Assembly (NCBI RefSeq): GCF_022605725.1
Contig: NC_065564.1
Span: forward strand, 10,518,698-10,582,697
Direction: 5' to 3'
Source: Anthonomus grandis grandis
Taxonomy: Eukaryota; Arthropoda; Insecta; Coleoptera; Curculionidae
Length of the DNA stretch: 64,000 nucleotides
Both the position numbers and the translations under genes were made by a program. Shown piece by piece: positions 24,577 through 39,817 of this stretch; position 1 is the first letter of the stretch, and every line of letters begins with the position of its first letter. The notes beneath the pieces were generated by a model. The model ran no database searches. It saw only the letters and a program-made list of their open reading frames with translations, and was not told where the DNA came from.

Positions 24577-27500
24577 GTTTTTAAAAAAATAATTATAGCT
24601 CACTCTATTACTGTTACCTATTATTCGAATATAATTTAAATTTACTATTTCGCATATACAAGATAGTCAAATGATGTTTTTTACGGTTTGAACACAATCA
24701 GAATTAAGAAAATATAATAACTAATAGCGTTAGCGATTGTTCCGATTTAACTTTAGTTTAATTTTTAGATATAATTTGATTAACTCTAAATAATTTTTAA
24801 AAATATTTTGATGTATTGTGTTTAAAAAAAATAGTCATATCTCACTCAATTACGGTTATCTATTATTCAAATTTATTTTAAATTTAATATTTAGGTTAAA
24901 CAAGATGGCTCAAATGATCCTTTTTAAGCTTTAGACATAACCAGGGTTAAGAAAATAGAACAATTAATCATTATAGCATTATCCGATTTGTTTCCAATTT
25001 AATTTTTGAAGTTTATTTGATGTACTGTAAATTATTTTTAAAATTTTTCTTATGAATTGTTTTTTAAAAAAATAATTATATCTCACTTAATTACGGTTAT
25101 CTATTATTCAAATTTATTTTAAAATTAATATTTCGGTTATGCAAGATTACCCAAATGATGCTTTTTAAGTTTTGGACATAACCAGGGTTAAGAAAATAGA
25201 ACCAGGAATAAGAAAAAAGAATCATTATAGCTTTGTCCGATTGGATTCCAATTTAATTTTTGAAGTTCATTTGATGTACTGTAAATTATTTTTAATATTT
25301 TTTTTATGAATTGTTTTTTAAAAAAATATTTATAGCTCACTCTATTACTGTTATGTATTATTCGAATATAATTTAAATTTACTATTTCGCATATACAAGA
25401 TAGTCAAATGATGTTTTTTGCGGTTTGAACACAACCAGAGTTAAGAAAATGTAATAACTAATAGCGTTGGCGATTGTTCCGATATGATGTCAATTTAATT
25501 TTTTGATATAATTTGTTTAACTTTAAATAATTTTTTAAAATATTTTGATGTATTGTGTTTAAAAAAAATAGTAATACCTCACTCAATTACGGTTATCTAT
25601 TATTCGAATATTATTTAAATTTACTATTTCGCATATACAAGATAGTCAAATGATGTTTTTTGCGGTTTGAACACAACCAGAGTTAAGAAAATGTAATAAC
25701 TAATAGCGTTGGCGATTGTTCCGATATTATGTCAATTCAATTTTTAGATATAATTTGATTAACCCTAAATAATTTTTTAAAATATTTGGATGTATTGTGT
25801 TTATAAAAAATAGTCATATCTCACACAATTACGGTTATCTATTATTTAAATTCATTTTTAAATTAATATTTAGGTTATACAAGATGACCCAAATGATCCT
25901 TTTTAAGTTTTAGACATAACCAGGGTTAAGAAAATAGAACAATTAATCATTATAGCATTATCCGATTTGTTTCCAATTTAATTTTTGAAGTTTATTTGAT
26001 GTACTGTAAATTATTTTTAAAATTTTTCTTATGAATTGATTTTTAAAAAAATAATTATATCTCACTTAATTACGGTTATCTATTATTCAAATTTATTTTA
26101 AAATTAATATTTCGGTTATGCAAGATGACCCAAATGATCCTTTTTAAGTTTTGGACATAACCAGGGTTAAGAAAATAGAACTGTTAATCATTATAGCTTT
26201 GTCCGATTGGATTCCAGTTTAATTTTTGAAGTTCATTTGATGTACGGTAAATTATTTTTAATATTTTTCATATAAATTGTTTTTTAAAAAAATAATTATA
26301 TCTCACTCAATTACGGTTATTTATTATTCAAATTTATTTTAAAATTAATATTTCGGTTATGCAAGATGACCCAAATGATCCTTTTTAAGTTTTGGACATA
26401 ACCAGGGTTAAGAAAATAGAACGGTTAATCATTATAGCTTTGTCCGATTGGATTCCAATTTAATTTTTGAAGTTCATTTGATGTACTGTAAATTATTTTT
26501 AAAATTTCTCTTATGAATTGTTTTTTAAAAAAACAATTCATTTAAAGCTCACTCTATTACTGTTATCTATTATTCGAATATAATTTAAATTTACTATTTC
26601 GCATATACAAGATAGTCAAATGATGTTTTTTGCGGTTTGAACACAACCAGAGTTAAGAAAATGTAATAACTAATAGCGTTGGCGATTGTTCCGATATGAT
26701 GTCAATTTATTTTTTTGATATAATTTGTTTAACCCTAAATAATTTTTTAAAATATTTTGATGTATTGTGTTTATAAAAAATAGTCATATCTCACACAATT
26801 ACGGTTATCTATTATTTAAATTCATTTTTAAATTAATATTTAGGTTATACAAGATGACCCAAATGATCCTTTTTAAGTTTTAGAAATAACCAGGGTTAAG
26901 AAAATAGAACAATTAATCATTATAGCATTATCCGATTTGTTTCCAATTTAATTTTTGAAGTTTATTTGATGTACTGTAAATTATTTTCAAAATTTTTCTT
27001 ATGAATTGATTTTTAAAAAAATAATTATATCTCACTTAATTACGGTTATCTATTATTCAAATTTATTTTAAAATTAATATTTCGGTTATGCAAGATGACC
27101 CAAATGATCCTTTTTAAGTTTTGGACATAACCAGGGTTAAGAAAATAGAACTGTTAATCATTATAGCTTTGTCCGATTGGATTCCAGTTTAATTTTTGAA
27201 GTTCATTTGATGTACGGTAAATTATTTTTAATATTTTTCATATAAATTGTTTTTTAAAAAAATAATTATATCTCACTCAATTACGGTTATCTATTATTCA
27301 AATTTATTTTAAAATTAATATTTCGGTTATGCAAGATGACCCAAATGATCCTTTTTAAGTTTTGGACATAACCAGGGTTAAGAAAATAGAACGGTTAATC
27401 ATTATAGCTTTGTCCGATTGGATTCCAATTTAATTTTTGAAGTTCATTTGATGTACTGTAAATTATTTTTAAAATTTCTCTTATGAATTGTTTTTTAAAA

Positions 27501-28939
27501 AAACAATTCATTTAAAGCTCACTCTATTACTGTTATCTATTATTCGAATATAATTTAAATTTACTATTTCGCATAAACAAGATAGTCAAATGATGTTTTT
27601 TGCGGTTTGAACACAACCAGAATTAAGAAAATATAATAACTAATAGCGTTAGCGATTGTTATGATTCAACTTTAATTCAATTTTTAGATATAATTTGATT
27701 AACCCTAAATAATTTTTTAAAATATGTTGATGTATTGTGTTTAAAAAAAATAGTAATATCTCACTCAATTACGGTTATCTATTATTCAAATTTATTTTAA
27801 AATTAATATTTCGGTTATGCAAGATGAACCAAATGATCCTTTTTAAGTTTTGGGCATAACCTGGGTTAAAAAAATAGAACAATTAATCATTATAGCAACG
27901 TCCGATTGGATTCCAATTTAATTATTGAAGTTCATTTGATGTACCGTAAATTATTTTTAAAATTTCTCTTATGAATTGTTTTTTAAAAAAATAATTATAG
28001 CTCACTCTATACTGTTATCTATTATTCGAATATAATTTAAATTTACTATTTCGCATATCCAAGATAGTCAAATGATGTTTTTTGCGGTTTGTACACAACC
28101 AGAGTTAAGAAAATGTAATAACTAATAGCGTGGGCGATTGTTCCGATATGATGTCAATTTAATTTTTTGATATAATTTGTTTAACCCTAAATAATTTTTT
28201 AAAATATTTTGATGTATTGTGTTTAAAAAAAATAGTCATATCTCACTCAATTACGGTTATCTATTATTCAAATTTATTTTAAAATTAATATTTCGGTTAT
28301 GCAAGATGAACCAAATGATCCTTTTTAAGTTTTGGGCATAACCTGGGTTAAAAAAATAGAACAATTAATCATTATAGCAACGTCCGATTGGATTCCAATT
28401 TAATTATTGAAGTTCATTTGATGTACCGTAAATTATTTTTAAAATTTCTCTTATGAATTGTTTTTTAAAAAAATAATTATAGCTCACTCTATACTGTTAT
28501 CTATTATTCGAATATAATTTAAATTTGCTATTTCGCATATACAAGATCGCCAAATGATGTTTTTTACGGTTTGAACACAACCAGAATTAAGAAAATATAA
28601 TAACTAATAGCGTTAGCGATTGTTCCGATTTAATTTTAATTCAATTTTTAGATATAATTTGATTAACTGTAAATAATTTTTTTAAATATTTTGATGTATT
28701 GTGTTTATAAAAAATAGTCATATCTCACTATTACGGTTATCTATTATTCAAATCTATTTTAAAATTAATATTTCGGTTATGCAAGATGACCCAAATGATC
28801 CTTTTTACGTTTTGGACATAACCTGGATTAAAAAAATAGAACAATTAATTATTATAGCAACGTCCGATTGGATTCCAATTTAATTATTGAAGTTCATTTG
28901 ATGTACTGTAAATTATTTTTAAAATTTCTCTTATGAATT
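24577..28939. repeat. 4,363-bp segmental duplication, copy 2
   Basis: Tandem copy of 20,214-24,576. The difference I noticed is TAGAAATAACC near 26,881 against TAGACATAACC in copy 1. The match ends near 28,940, where the homopolymer and the following TTTATTACTGCT differ from copy 1. Confidence 0.9.
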
Positions 28940-31900
28940 GTTTTTAAAAAAAAATAATTATAGCTCACTTTATTACTGCTATCTATTATTCGAATATAAT
29001 TTAAATTTACTATTTCGCATATACAAGATCACCAAATGATGTTTTTTACGGTTTGAACACAATCAGAATTAAGAAAATATAATAACTAATAGCGTTAGCG
29101 ATTGTTCCGATTTAACTTTAGTTCAGTTTTTAGATATAATTTGATTAACTCTAAATAATTTTTTAAAATATTTTGATGTATTGTGTTTAAAAAAATAGTC
29201 ATATCTCATCCAATTACGGTTATCTATTATTCAAATTTATTTTACAATTAATATTTAGCTTAAACAAGATGACTCAAATAATCCTTTTTAAGTTTTGGAC
29301 ATAACCAGGTTTAGGAAAATAAAACAATTAATCATTATAGCATTGTCCGATTTGTTTCCAATTTAATTTTTGAAGTTCATTTGATGTACTGTAAATTATT
29401 TTTAAAATTTCTCTTATGAATTGTTTTTTAAAAAAATAATTATAGCTCACTCTATTACTGTTATCTATTATTCGAATATAATTTAAATTTACTATTTCGC
29501 TTATACACATTGCCAAATGATGTTTTTTACGGTTTGAACACAACCAGAATTAAGAAAATATAATAACTAATAGCGTTAGCGATTGTTCCGATTTAATTTT
29601 AATTCAATTTTTAGATATAAAATGATTAACTCTAAATAATTTTTTAAAATATTTTGATGTATTATGTTTATAAAAAATAGTCATATCTCACTCAATTACG
29701 GTTATTTATTATTCAAATTTATTTTTAAATGAATATTCAGGTTATACAAGATGACCCGAATGATCCTTTTTAAGTTTTAGACATAACCAGTGTTATAGAA
29801 CAATTAATCATTATAGCATTATCCGATTTGTTTCCAATTTAATTTTTGAAGTTTATTTGATGTACTGTAAATTATTTTTAAAATTTTTCTTATGAATTGT
29901 TTTTTAAAAAAATAATTATATCTCACTTAATTACAGTTATCTATTATTCAAATTTATTTTAAAATTAATATTTCGGTTATGCAAGATGACCCAAATGATC
30001 CTTTTTAAGTTTTGGACATAACCAGGGTTAAGAAAATAGAACGGTTAATCATTATAGCTTTGTCCTATTGGATTCCAGTTTATAATGATTTTTAATGATG
30101 TTTTTTGCGGTTTGAACACAACCAGAGTTAAGAAAATGTAATAACTAATAGCGTTGGCGATTGTTCCGATATGATGTCAATTTAATTTTTTGATATAATT
30201 TGTTTAACCCTAAATAATTTTTTAAAATATTTGGATGTATTGTATTTAAAAAAAATAGTAATACCTCACTCAATTACGGTTATCTATTATTCAAATTTAT
30301 TTTAAAATTAATATTTCGGTTCTGCAAGATGACCCAAATGATCCTTTTTAAGTTTCAGACATAACCAGGGTTAAGAAAATAGAACAATTAATCATTATAG
30401 CATTGTCCGATTTAATTCCAATTTAATTTTTAAGGTTCATTTGATGTACTGTACTGTAAATTATTTTAAAAATTTTTCTGATGTATTGTTTTTAAAAAAA
30501 ATAATCGTATTTCACTCTATTACTGTTATTCGAATATTATTTAAATTTACTATTTCGCATATACAAGATCGCCAAATGATGTTTTTTACGGTTTGAACAC
30601 AACCAGAATTAAGAAAATATAATAACTAATAGCGTTAGCGATTGTTCCGATTTAATTTTAATTCAATTTTTAGATATAATTTGATTAACTCTAAATAATT
30701 TTTTAAAATATTTTTATGTATTGTGTTTATAAAAAATAGTCATATCTCACTCAATTACGGTTATCTATTATTTAAATTTATTTTACAATTAATATTTAGG
30801 TTAAACAAGATGACTCAAATAATCCTTTTTAAGTTTTGGACATAACCAGGGTTAAGAAAATAGAACGGTTAATCATTATAGCTTTGTCCTATTGGATTCC
30901 AATTTAATTTTTGAAGTTCATTTGATGTACTGTAAATTATTTTTAAAATTTCTCTTATGAATTGTTTTAAAAAAAAAACAATTCATTTATAGCTCACTCT
31001 ATTACTGTTATCTATTATTCGAATATAATTTAAATTTACTATTTCGCATATACAAGATAGTCAAATGATGTTTTTTGCGGTTTGAACACAACCAGAGTAA
31101 GGAAAATGTAATAACTAATAGCGTTGGCGATTGTTCCGATATGATGTCAATTTAATTTTTTGATATAATTTGTTTAACCCTAAATAATTTTTTAAAATAT
31201 TTGGATGTATTGTGTTTAAAAAAAATAGTAATACCTCACTCAATTACGGTTATCTATTATTCAAATTTATTTTAAAATTAATATTTCGGTTATGCAAAAT
31301 GACCCAAATGATCCTTTTTAAGTTTTGGACATAACCAGGGTTAAGAAAATAGAACGGTTAATCATTATAGCATTGTCCGATTGGATTCCAATTTAATTTT
31401 TGAAGTTCATTTGATGTACTGTAAATTATTTTTAAAATTTCTCTTATGAATTGTTTTTTAAAAAAATAATTATATCTCACTCAATTACGGTTATCTATTA
31501 TTCAAATTTATTTTAAATTTAATATTTAGGTTAAACAAGATGACTCAGATAATCCTTTTTAAGTTTTGGACATAACCAGGGTTAAGAAAATAAAACAATT
31601 AATTAATTAATTCCAATTTAATTTTTGAAGTTCATTTGATGTACTGTAAATTATTTTTAAAATTTTTCTTATGAATTGTTTTTTAAAAAAATTATTATAT
31701 TTCACTCTATTACCGTTATTTATTATTCGAATATTATTTAAATTTGCTATTTCGCATATACAAGATAGTCAAATGATGTTTTTTGCGGTTTGAACACAAC
31801 CAGAGTTAAGAAAATGTAATAACTAATAGCGTTGGCGATTGTTTTGATATGATGTCAATTTAATTTTTTGATATAATTTGTTTAACCCTAAATAATTTTT

Positions 31901-34900
31901 TAAAATATTTTGATGTATTGTGTTTAAAAAAAATAGTCATATCTCACTCAATTACGGTTATCTATTATTCAAATTTATTTTAAATTTAATATTTAGGTTA
32001 AACAAGATGACTCAGATAATCCTTTTTAGGTTTTGGACATAACCAGGGTTAAGAAAATATAACAATTAATCATTATAGCAACGTCCGATTGGATTCCAAT
32101 TCAATTATTGAAGTTCATTTGATGTACTGTAAATTATTTTTAAAATTTCTCTTATGAATTGTTTTTTAAAAAAATAATTATAGCTCACTCTATACTGTTA
32201 TCTATTATTCGAATATAATTTAAATTTACTATTTCGCATATACAAGATAGTCAAATGATGTTTTTTGCGGTTTGTACACAACCAGAGTTAAGAAAATGTA
32301 ATAACTAATAGCGTGGGCGATTGTTCCGATATGATGTCAATTTAATTTTTTGATATAATTTGTTTAACCCTAAATAATTTTTTAAAATATTTTGATGTAT
32401 TGTGTTTAAAAAAAATAGTCATATCTCACTCAATTACGGTTATCTATTATTCAAATTTATTTTTAAATTAATATTTAGGTTATACAAGATGACCCAAATG
32501 ATCCTTTTTAAGTTTTAGACATAACCAAGGTTAAGAAAATAGAACAATTAATCATTATAGCATTGTCCGATTTGATTCCAATTTAATTTTTGAGGTTCAT
32601 TTGATTTACTGTAAATTATTTTTAAAATTTTTCTGATGTATTGTTTTTAAAAAAAATAATCGTATTTCACTCTATTACTGTTATCTATTATTCGAATATT
32701 ATTTAAATTTGCTATTTCGCATATACAAGATCGCCAAATGATGTTTTTTACGGTTTGAACACAACCAGAATTAAGAAAATATAATAACTAATAGCGTTAG
32801 CGATTGTTCCGATTTAATTTTAATTCAATTTTTAGATATAATTTGATTAACTGTAAATAATTTTTTTAAATATTTTGATGTATTGTGTTTATAAAAAATA
32901 GTCATATCTCACTCAATTACGGTTATCTATTATTCAAATCTATTTTAAAATTAATATTTCGGTTCTGCAAGATGACCCAAATGATCCTTTTTACGTTTTG
33001 GACATAACCTGGATTAAAAAAATAGAACAATTAATTATTATAGCAACGTCCGATTGGATTCCAATTTAATTATTGAAGTTCATTAGATGTACTGTAAATT
33101 ATTTTTAAAATTTCTCTTATGAATTGTTTTAAAAAAAAAATAATTATAGCTCACTTTATTACTGCTATCTATTATTCGAATATAATTTAAATTTACTATT
33201 TCGCATATACAAGATCACCAAATGATGTTTTTTACGGTTTGAACACAATCAGAATTAAGAAAATATAATAACTAATAGCGTTAGCGATTGTTCCGATTTA
33301 ACTTTAGTTCAGTTTTTAGATATAATTTGATTAACTCTAAATAATTTTTTAAAATATTTTGATGTATTGTGTTTAAAAAAATAGTCATATCTCATCCAAT
33401 TACGGTTATCTATTATTCAAATTTATTTTACAATTAATATTTAGGTTAAACAAGATGACTCAAATAATCCTTTTTAAGTTTTGGACATAACCAGGTTTAG
33501 GAAAATAAAACAATTAATCATTATAGCATTGTCCGATTTGTTTCCAATTTAATTTTTGAAGTTCATTTGATGTACTGTAAATTATTTTTAAAATTTCTCT
33601 TATGAATTGTTTTTTAAAAAAATAATTATAGCTCACTCTATTACTGTTATCTATTATTCGAATATAATTTAAATTTACTATTTCGCTTATACACATTGCC
33701 AAATGATGTTTTTTACGGTTTGAACACAACCAGAATTAAGAAAATATAATAACTAATAGCGTTAGCGATTGTTCCGATTTAATTTTAATTCAATTTTTAG
33801 ATATAATTTGATTAACTCTAAATAATTTTTTAAAATATTTTTATGTATTGTGTTTATAAAAAATAGTCATATCTTACTCAATTACGGTTATCTATTATTT
33901 AAATTTATTTTACAATTAATATTTAGGTTAAACAAGATGACTCAAATAATCCTTTTTAAGTTTTGGACATAACCAGGGTTAAGAAAATAGAACGGTTAAT
34001 CATTATAGCTTTGTCCTATTGGATTCCAATTTAATTTTTGAAGTTCATTTGATGTACTGTAAATTATTTTTAAAATTTCTCTTATGAATTGTTTTTTAAA
34101 AAAACAATTCATTTATAGCTCACTCAATTACTGTTATCTATTATTCGAATATAATTTAAATTTACTATTTCGCATATACAAGATAGTCAAATGATGTTTT
34201 TTGCAGTTTGAACACAACCAGAGTTAAGAAAATGTAATAACTAATAGCGTTGGCGATTATTCCGATATGATGTCAATTTAATTTTTTGATATAATTTGTT
34301 TAACCCTAAATAATTTTTTAAAATATTTGGATGTATTGTATTTAAAAAAAATAGTAATACCTCACTCAATTACGGTTATCTATTATTCAAATTTATTTTA
34401 AAATTAATATTTCGGTTCTGCAAGATGACCCAAATGATCATTTTTAAGTTTTAGACATAACCAGGGTTAAGAAAATAGAACAATTAATCATTATAGCATT
34501 GTCCGATTTAATTCCAATTTAATTTTTAAGGTTCATTTGATGTATTTATTTTAAAAAATTTTCTGATGTATTGTTTTTAAAAAAAATAATCGTATTTCAC
34601 TCTATTACTGTTATCTATTATTCGAATATTATTTAAATTTACTATTTCGCATATACAAGATCGCCAAATGATGTTTTTTACGGTTTGAACACAACCAGAA
34701 TTAAGAAAATATAATAACTAATAGCGTTAGCGATTGTTCCGATTTAATTTTAATTCAATTTTTAGATATAATTTGATTAACTCTAAATAATTTTTTTAAA
34801 TATTTTTATGTATTGTGTTTATAAAAAATAGTCATATCTCTCTCAATTACGGTTATCTATTATTTAAATTTATTTTACAATTAATATTTAGGTTAAACAA

Positions 34901-34961
34901 GATGACTTAAATAATCCTTTTTAAGTTTTGGACATAACCAGGGTTAAGAAAATAGAACGGT

Positions 34962-37389
34962 TAATCATTATAGCTTTGTCCGATTGGATTCCAATTTAAT
35001 TTTTGAAGTTCATTTGATGTACTGTAAATTATTTTTAAAATTTCTCTTATGAATTGTTTTTTAAAAAAACAATTCATTTAAAGCTCACTTTATTACTGTT
35101 ATCTATTATTCGAATATAATTTAAATTTACCATTTCGCATATACAAGATAGTCAAATGATGTTTTTTGCGGTTTGAACACAACCAGAGTTAAGAAAATGT
35201 AATAACTAATAGCGTTGGCGATTGTTCCGATATGATGTCAATTTATTTTTTTGATATAATTTGTTTAACCCTAAATAATTTTTTAAAATATTTGGATGTA
35301 TTGTGTTTATAAAAAATAGTCATATCTCACACAATTACGGTTATCTATTATTTAAATTCATTTTTAAATTAATATTTAGGTTATACAAGATGACCCAAAT
35401 GATCCTTTTTAAGTTTTAGACATAACCAGGGTTAAGAAAATAGAACAATTAATCATTATAGCATTATCCGATTTGTTTCCAATTTAATTTTTGAAGTTTA
35501 TTTGATGTACTGTAAATTATTTTTAAAATTTTTCTTATGAATTGATTTTTAAAAAAATAATTATATCTCACTTAATTACGGTTATCTATTATTCAAATTT
35601 ATTTTAAAATTAATATTTCGGTTATGCAAGATGACCCAAATGATCCTTTTTAAGTTTTGGACATAACCAGGGTTAAGAAAATAGAACTGTTAATCATTAT
35701 AGCTTTGTCCGATTGGATTCCAGTTTAATTTTTGAAGTTCATTTGATGTACGGTAAATTATTTTTAATATTTTTCATATAAATTGTTTTTTAAAAAAATA
35801 ATTATATCTCACTCAATTACGGTTATCTATTATTCAAATTTATTTTAAAATTAATATTTCGGTTATGCAAGATGACCCAAATGATCCTTTTTAAGTTTTG
35901 GACATAACCAGGGTTAAGAAAATAGAACGGTTAATCATTATAGCTTTGTCCGATTGGATTCCAATTTAATTTTTGAAGTTCATTTGATGTACTGTAAATT
36001 ATTTTTAAAATTTCTCTTATGAATTGTTTTTTAAAAAAACAATTCATTTAAAGCTCACTCTATTACTGTTATCTATTATTCGAATATAATTTAAATTTAC
36101 TATTTCGCATATACAAGATAGTCAAATGATGTTTTTTGCGGTTTGAACACAACCAGAGTTAAGAAAATGTAATAACTAATAGCGTTGGCGATTGTTCCGA
36201 TATGATGTCAATTTATTTTTTTGATATAATTTGTTTAACCCTAAATAATTTTTTGAAATATTTTGATGTATTGTGTTTATAAAAAATAGTCATATCTCAC
36301 ACAATTACGGTTATCTATTATTTAAATTCATTTTTAAATTAATATTTAGGTTATACAAGATGACCCAAATGATCCTTTTTAAGTTTTAGACATAACCAGG
36401 GTTAAGAAAATAGAACAATTAATCATTATAGCATTATCCGATTTGTTTCCAATTTAATTTTTGAAGTTTATTTGATGTACTGTAAATTATTTTTAAAATT
36501 TTTCTTATGAATTGATTTTTAAAAAAATAATTATATCTCACTTAATTACGGTTATCTATTATTCAAATTTATTTTAAAATTAATATTTCGGTTATGCAAG
36601 ATGACCCAAATGATCCTTTTTAAGTTTTGGACATAACCAGGGTTAAGAAAATAGAACTGTTAATCATTATAGCTTTGTCCGATTGGATTCCAGTTTAATT
36701 TTTGAAGTTCATTTGATGTACGGTAAATTATTTTTAATATTTTGCATATAAATTGTTTTTTAAAAAAATAATTATATCTCACTCAATTACGGTTATCTAT
36801 TATTCAAATTTATTTTAAAATTAATATTTCGGTTATGCAAGATGACCCAAATAATCCTTTTTAAGTTTTGGACATAACCAGGGTTAAGAAAATAGAACGG
36901 TTAATCATTATAGCTTTGTCCGATTGGATTCCAATTTAATTTTTGAAGTTCATTTGATGTACTGTAACTTATTTTTAAAATTTCTCTTATGAATTGTTTT
37001 TTAAAAAAACAATTCATTTAAAGCTCACTCTATTACTGTTATCTATTATTCGAATATAATTTAAATTTACTATTTCGCATAAACAAGATAGTCAAATGAT
37101 GTTTTTTGCGGTTTGAACACAACCAGAATTAAGAAAATATAATAACTAATAGCGTTAGCGATTGTTATGATTCAACTTTAATTCAATTTTTAGATATAAT
37201 TTGATTAACCCTAAATAATTTTTTAAAATATGTTGATGTATTGTGTTTAAAAAAAATAGTAATATCTCACTCAATTACGGTTATCTATTATTCAAATTTA
37301 TTTTAAAATTAATATTTCGGTTATGCAAGATGAACCAAATGATCCTTTTTAAGTTTTGGGCATAACCTGGGTTAAAAAAATAGAACAAT
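34962..37389. repeat. 2,428-bp segmental duplication, copy 1 (nested)
   Basis: Ten monomers, repeated at 37,390-39,817 inside the 11.94-kb block. The variant AAATTTACCATTTCGC lies 2,428 bp apart in the two copies (CATTTCGC at 35,131 and 37,559). Both copies carry 970-bp higher-order repeats with palindromes at 35,049, 36,019 and 36,989, against 37,477, 38,447 and 39,417. Confidence 0.85.
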
Positions 37390-39817
37390 TAATCATTATA
37401 GCTTTGTCCGATTGGATTCCAATTTAATTTTTGAAGTTCATTTGATGTACTGTAAATTATTTTTAAAATTTCTCTTATGAATTGTTTTTTAAAAAAACAA
37501 TTCATTTAAAGCTCACTTTATTACTGTTATCTATTATTCGAATATAATTTAAATTTACCATTTCGCATATACAAGATAGTCAAATGATGTTTTTTGCGGT
37601 TTGAACACAACCAGAGTTAAGAAAATGTAATAACTAATAGCGTTGGCGATTGTTCCGATATGATGTCAATTTATTTTTTTGATATAATTTGTTTAACCCT
37701 AAATAATTTTTTAAAATATTTGGATGTATTGTGTTTATAAAAAATAGTCATATCTCACACAATTACGGTTATCTATTATTTAAATTCATTTTTAAATTAA
37801 TATTTAGGTTATACAAGTTGACCCAAATGATCCTTTTTAAGTTTTAGACATAACCAGGGTTAAGAAAATAGAACAATTAATCATTATAGCATTATCCGAT
37901 TTGTTTCCAATTTAATTTTTGAAGTTTATTTGATGTACTGTAAATTATTTTTAAAATTTTTCTTATGAATTGATTTTTAAAAAAATAATTATATCTCACT
38001 TAATTACGGTTATCTATTATTCAAATTTATTTTAAAATTAATATTTCGGTTATGCAAGATGACCCAAATGATCCTTTTTAAGTTTTGGACATAACCAGGG
38101 TTAAGAAAATAGAACTGTTAATCATTATAGCTTTGTCCGATTGGATTCCAGTTTAATTTTTGAAGTTCATTTGATGTACGGTAAATTATTTTTAATATTT
38201 TTCATATAAATTGTTTTTTAAAAAAATAATTATATCTCACTCAATTACGGTTATCTATTATTCAAATTTATTTTAAAATTAATATTTCGGTTATGCAAGA
38301 TGACCCAAATGATCCTTTTTAAGTTTTGGACATAACCAGGGTTAAGAAAATAGAACGGTTAATCATTATAGCTTTGTCCGATTGGATTCCAATTTAATTT
38401 TTGAAGTTCATTTGATGTACTGTAAATTATTTTTAAAATTTCTCTTATGAATTGTTTTTTAAAAAAACAATTCATTTAAAGCTCACTCTATTACTGTTAT
38501 CTATTATTCGAATATAATTTAAATTTACTATTTCGCATATACAAGATAGTCAAATGATGTTTTTTGCGGTTTGAACACAACCAGAGTTAAGAAAATGTAA
38601 TAACTAATAGCGTTGGCGATTGTTCCGATATGATGTCAATTTATTTTTTTGATATAATTTGTTTAACCCTAAATAATTTTTTGAAATATTTTGATGTATT
38701 GTGTTTATAAAAAATAGTCATATCTCACACAATTACGGTTATCTAGTATTTAAATTCATTTTTAAATTAATATTTAGGTTATACAAGATGACCCAAATGA
38801 TCCTTTTTAAGTTTTAGACATAACCAGGGTTAAGAAAATAGAACAATTAATCATTATAGCATTATCCGATTTGTTTCCAATTTAATTTTTGAAGTTTATT
38901 TGATGTACTGTAAATTATTTTTAAAATTTTTCTTATGAATTGATTTTTAAAAAAATAATTATATCTCACTTAATTACGGTTATCTATTATTCAAATTTAT
39001 TTTAAAATTAATATTTCGGTTATGCAAGATGACCCAAATGATCCTTTTTAAGTTTTGGACATAACCAGGGTTAAGAAAATAGAACTGTTAATCATTATAG
39101 CTTTGTCCGATTGGATTCCAGTTTAATTTTTGAAGTTCATTTGATGTACGGTAAATTATTTTTAATATTTTGCATATAAATTGTTTTTTAAAAAAATAAT
39201 TATATCTCACTCAATTACGGTTATCTATTATTCAAATTTATTTTAAAATTAATATTTCGGTTATGCAAGATGACCCAAATAATCCTTTTTAAGTTTTGGA
39301 CATAACCAGGGTTAAGAAAATAGAACGGTTAATCATTATAGCTTTGTCCGATTGGATTCCAATTTAATTTTTGAAGTTCATTTGATGTACTGTAAATTAT
39401 TTTTAAAATTTCTCTTATGAATTGTTTTTTAAAAAAACAATTCATTTAAAGCTCACTCTATTACTGTTATCTATTATTCGAATATAATTTAAATTTACTA
39501 TTTCGCATAAACAAGATAGTCAAATGATGTTTTTTGCGGTTTGAACACAACCAGAATTAAGAAAATATAATAACTAATAGCGTTAGCGATTGTTATGATT
39601 CAACTTTAATTCAATTTTTAGATATAATTTGATTAACCCTAAATAATTTTTTAAAATATGTTGATGTATTGTGTTTAAAAAAAATAGTAATATCTCACTC
39701 AATTACGGTTATCTATTATTCAAATTTATTTTAAAATTAATATTTCGGTTATGCAAGATGAACCAAATGATCCTTTTTAAGTTTTGGGCATAACCTGGGT
39801 TAAAAAAATAGAACAAT
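37390..39817. repeat. 2,428-bp segmental duplication, copy 2 (nested)
   Basis: Tandem copy of 34,962-37,389. Its start shows the exchange point: the upstream unit reads GGGCATAACCTGGG, then switches at TAATCATTATAGC to GCTTTGTCC, as in copy 1. Small private differences include CTAGTATTTAAATTC near 38,745. Confidence 0.85.

Noticed and set aside
29328..29543. 71-codon - strand frame recurring at 33,514, 41,266, 45,452, 51,262 and 55,596
   Set aside because: All copies sit in the same B-type satellite unit with the CTTATACACATTGCC variant. Conservation follows the segmental duplications, and DNA and protein change together. No start context, domain or composition suggests a gene.
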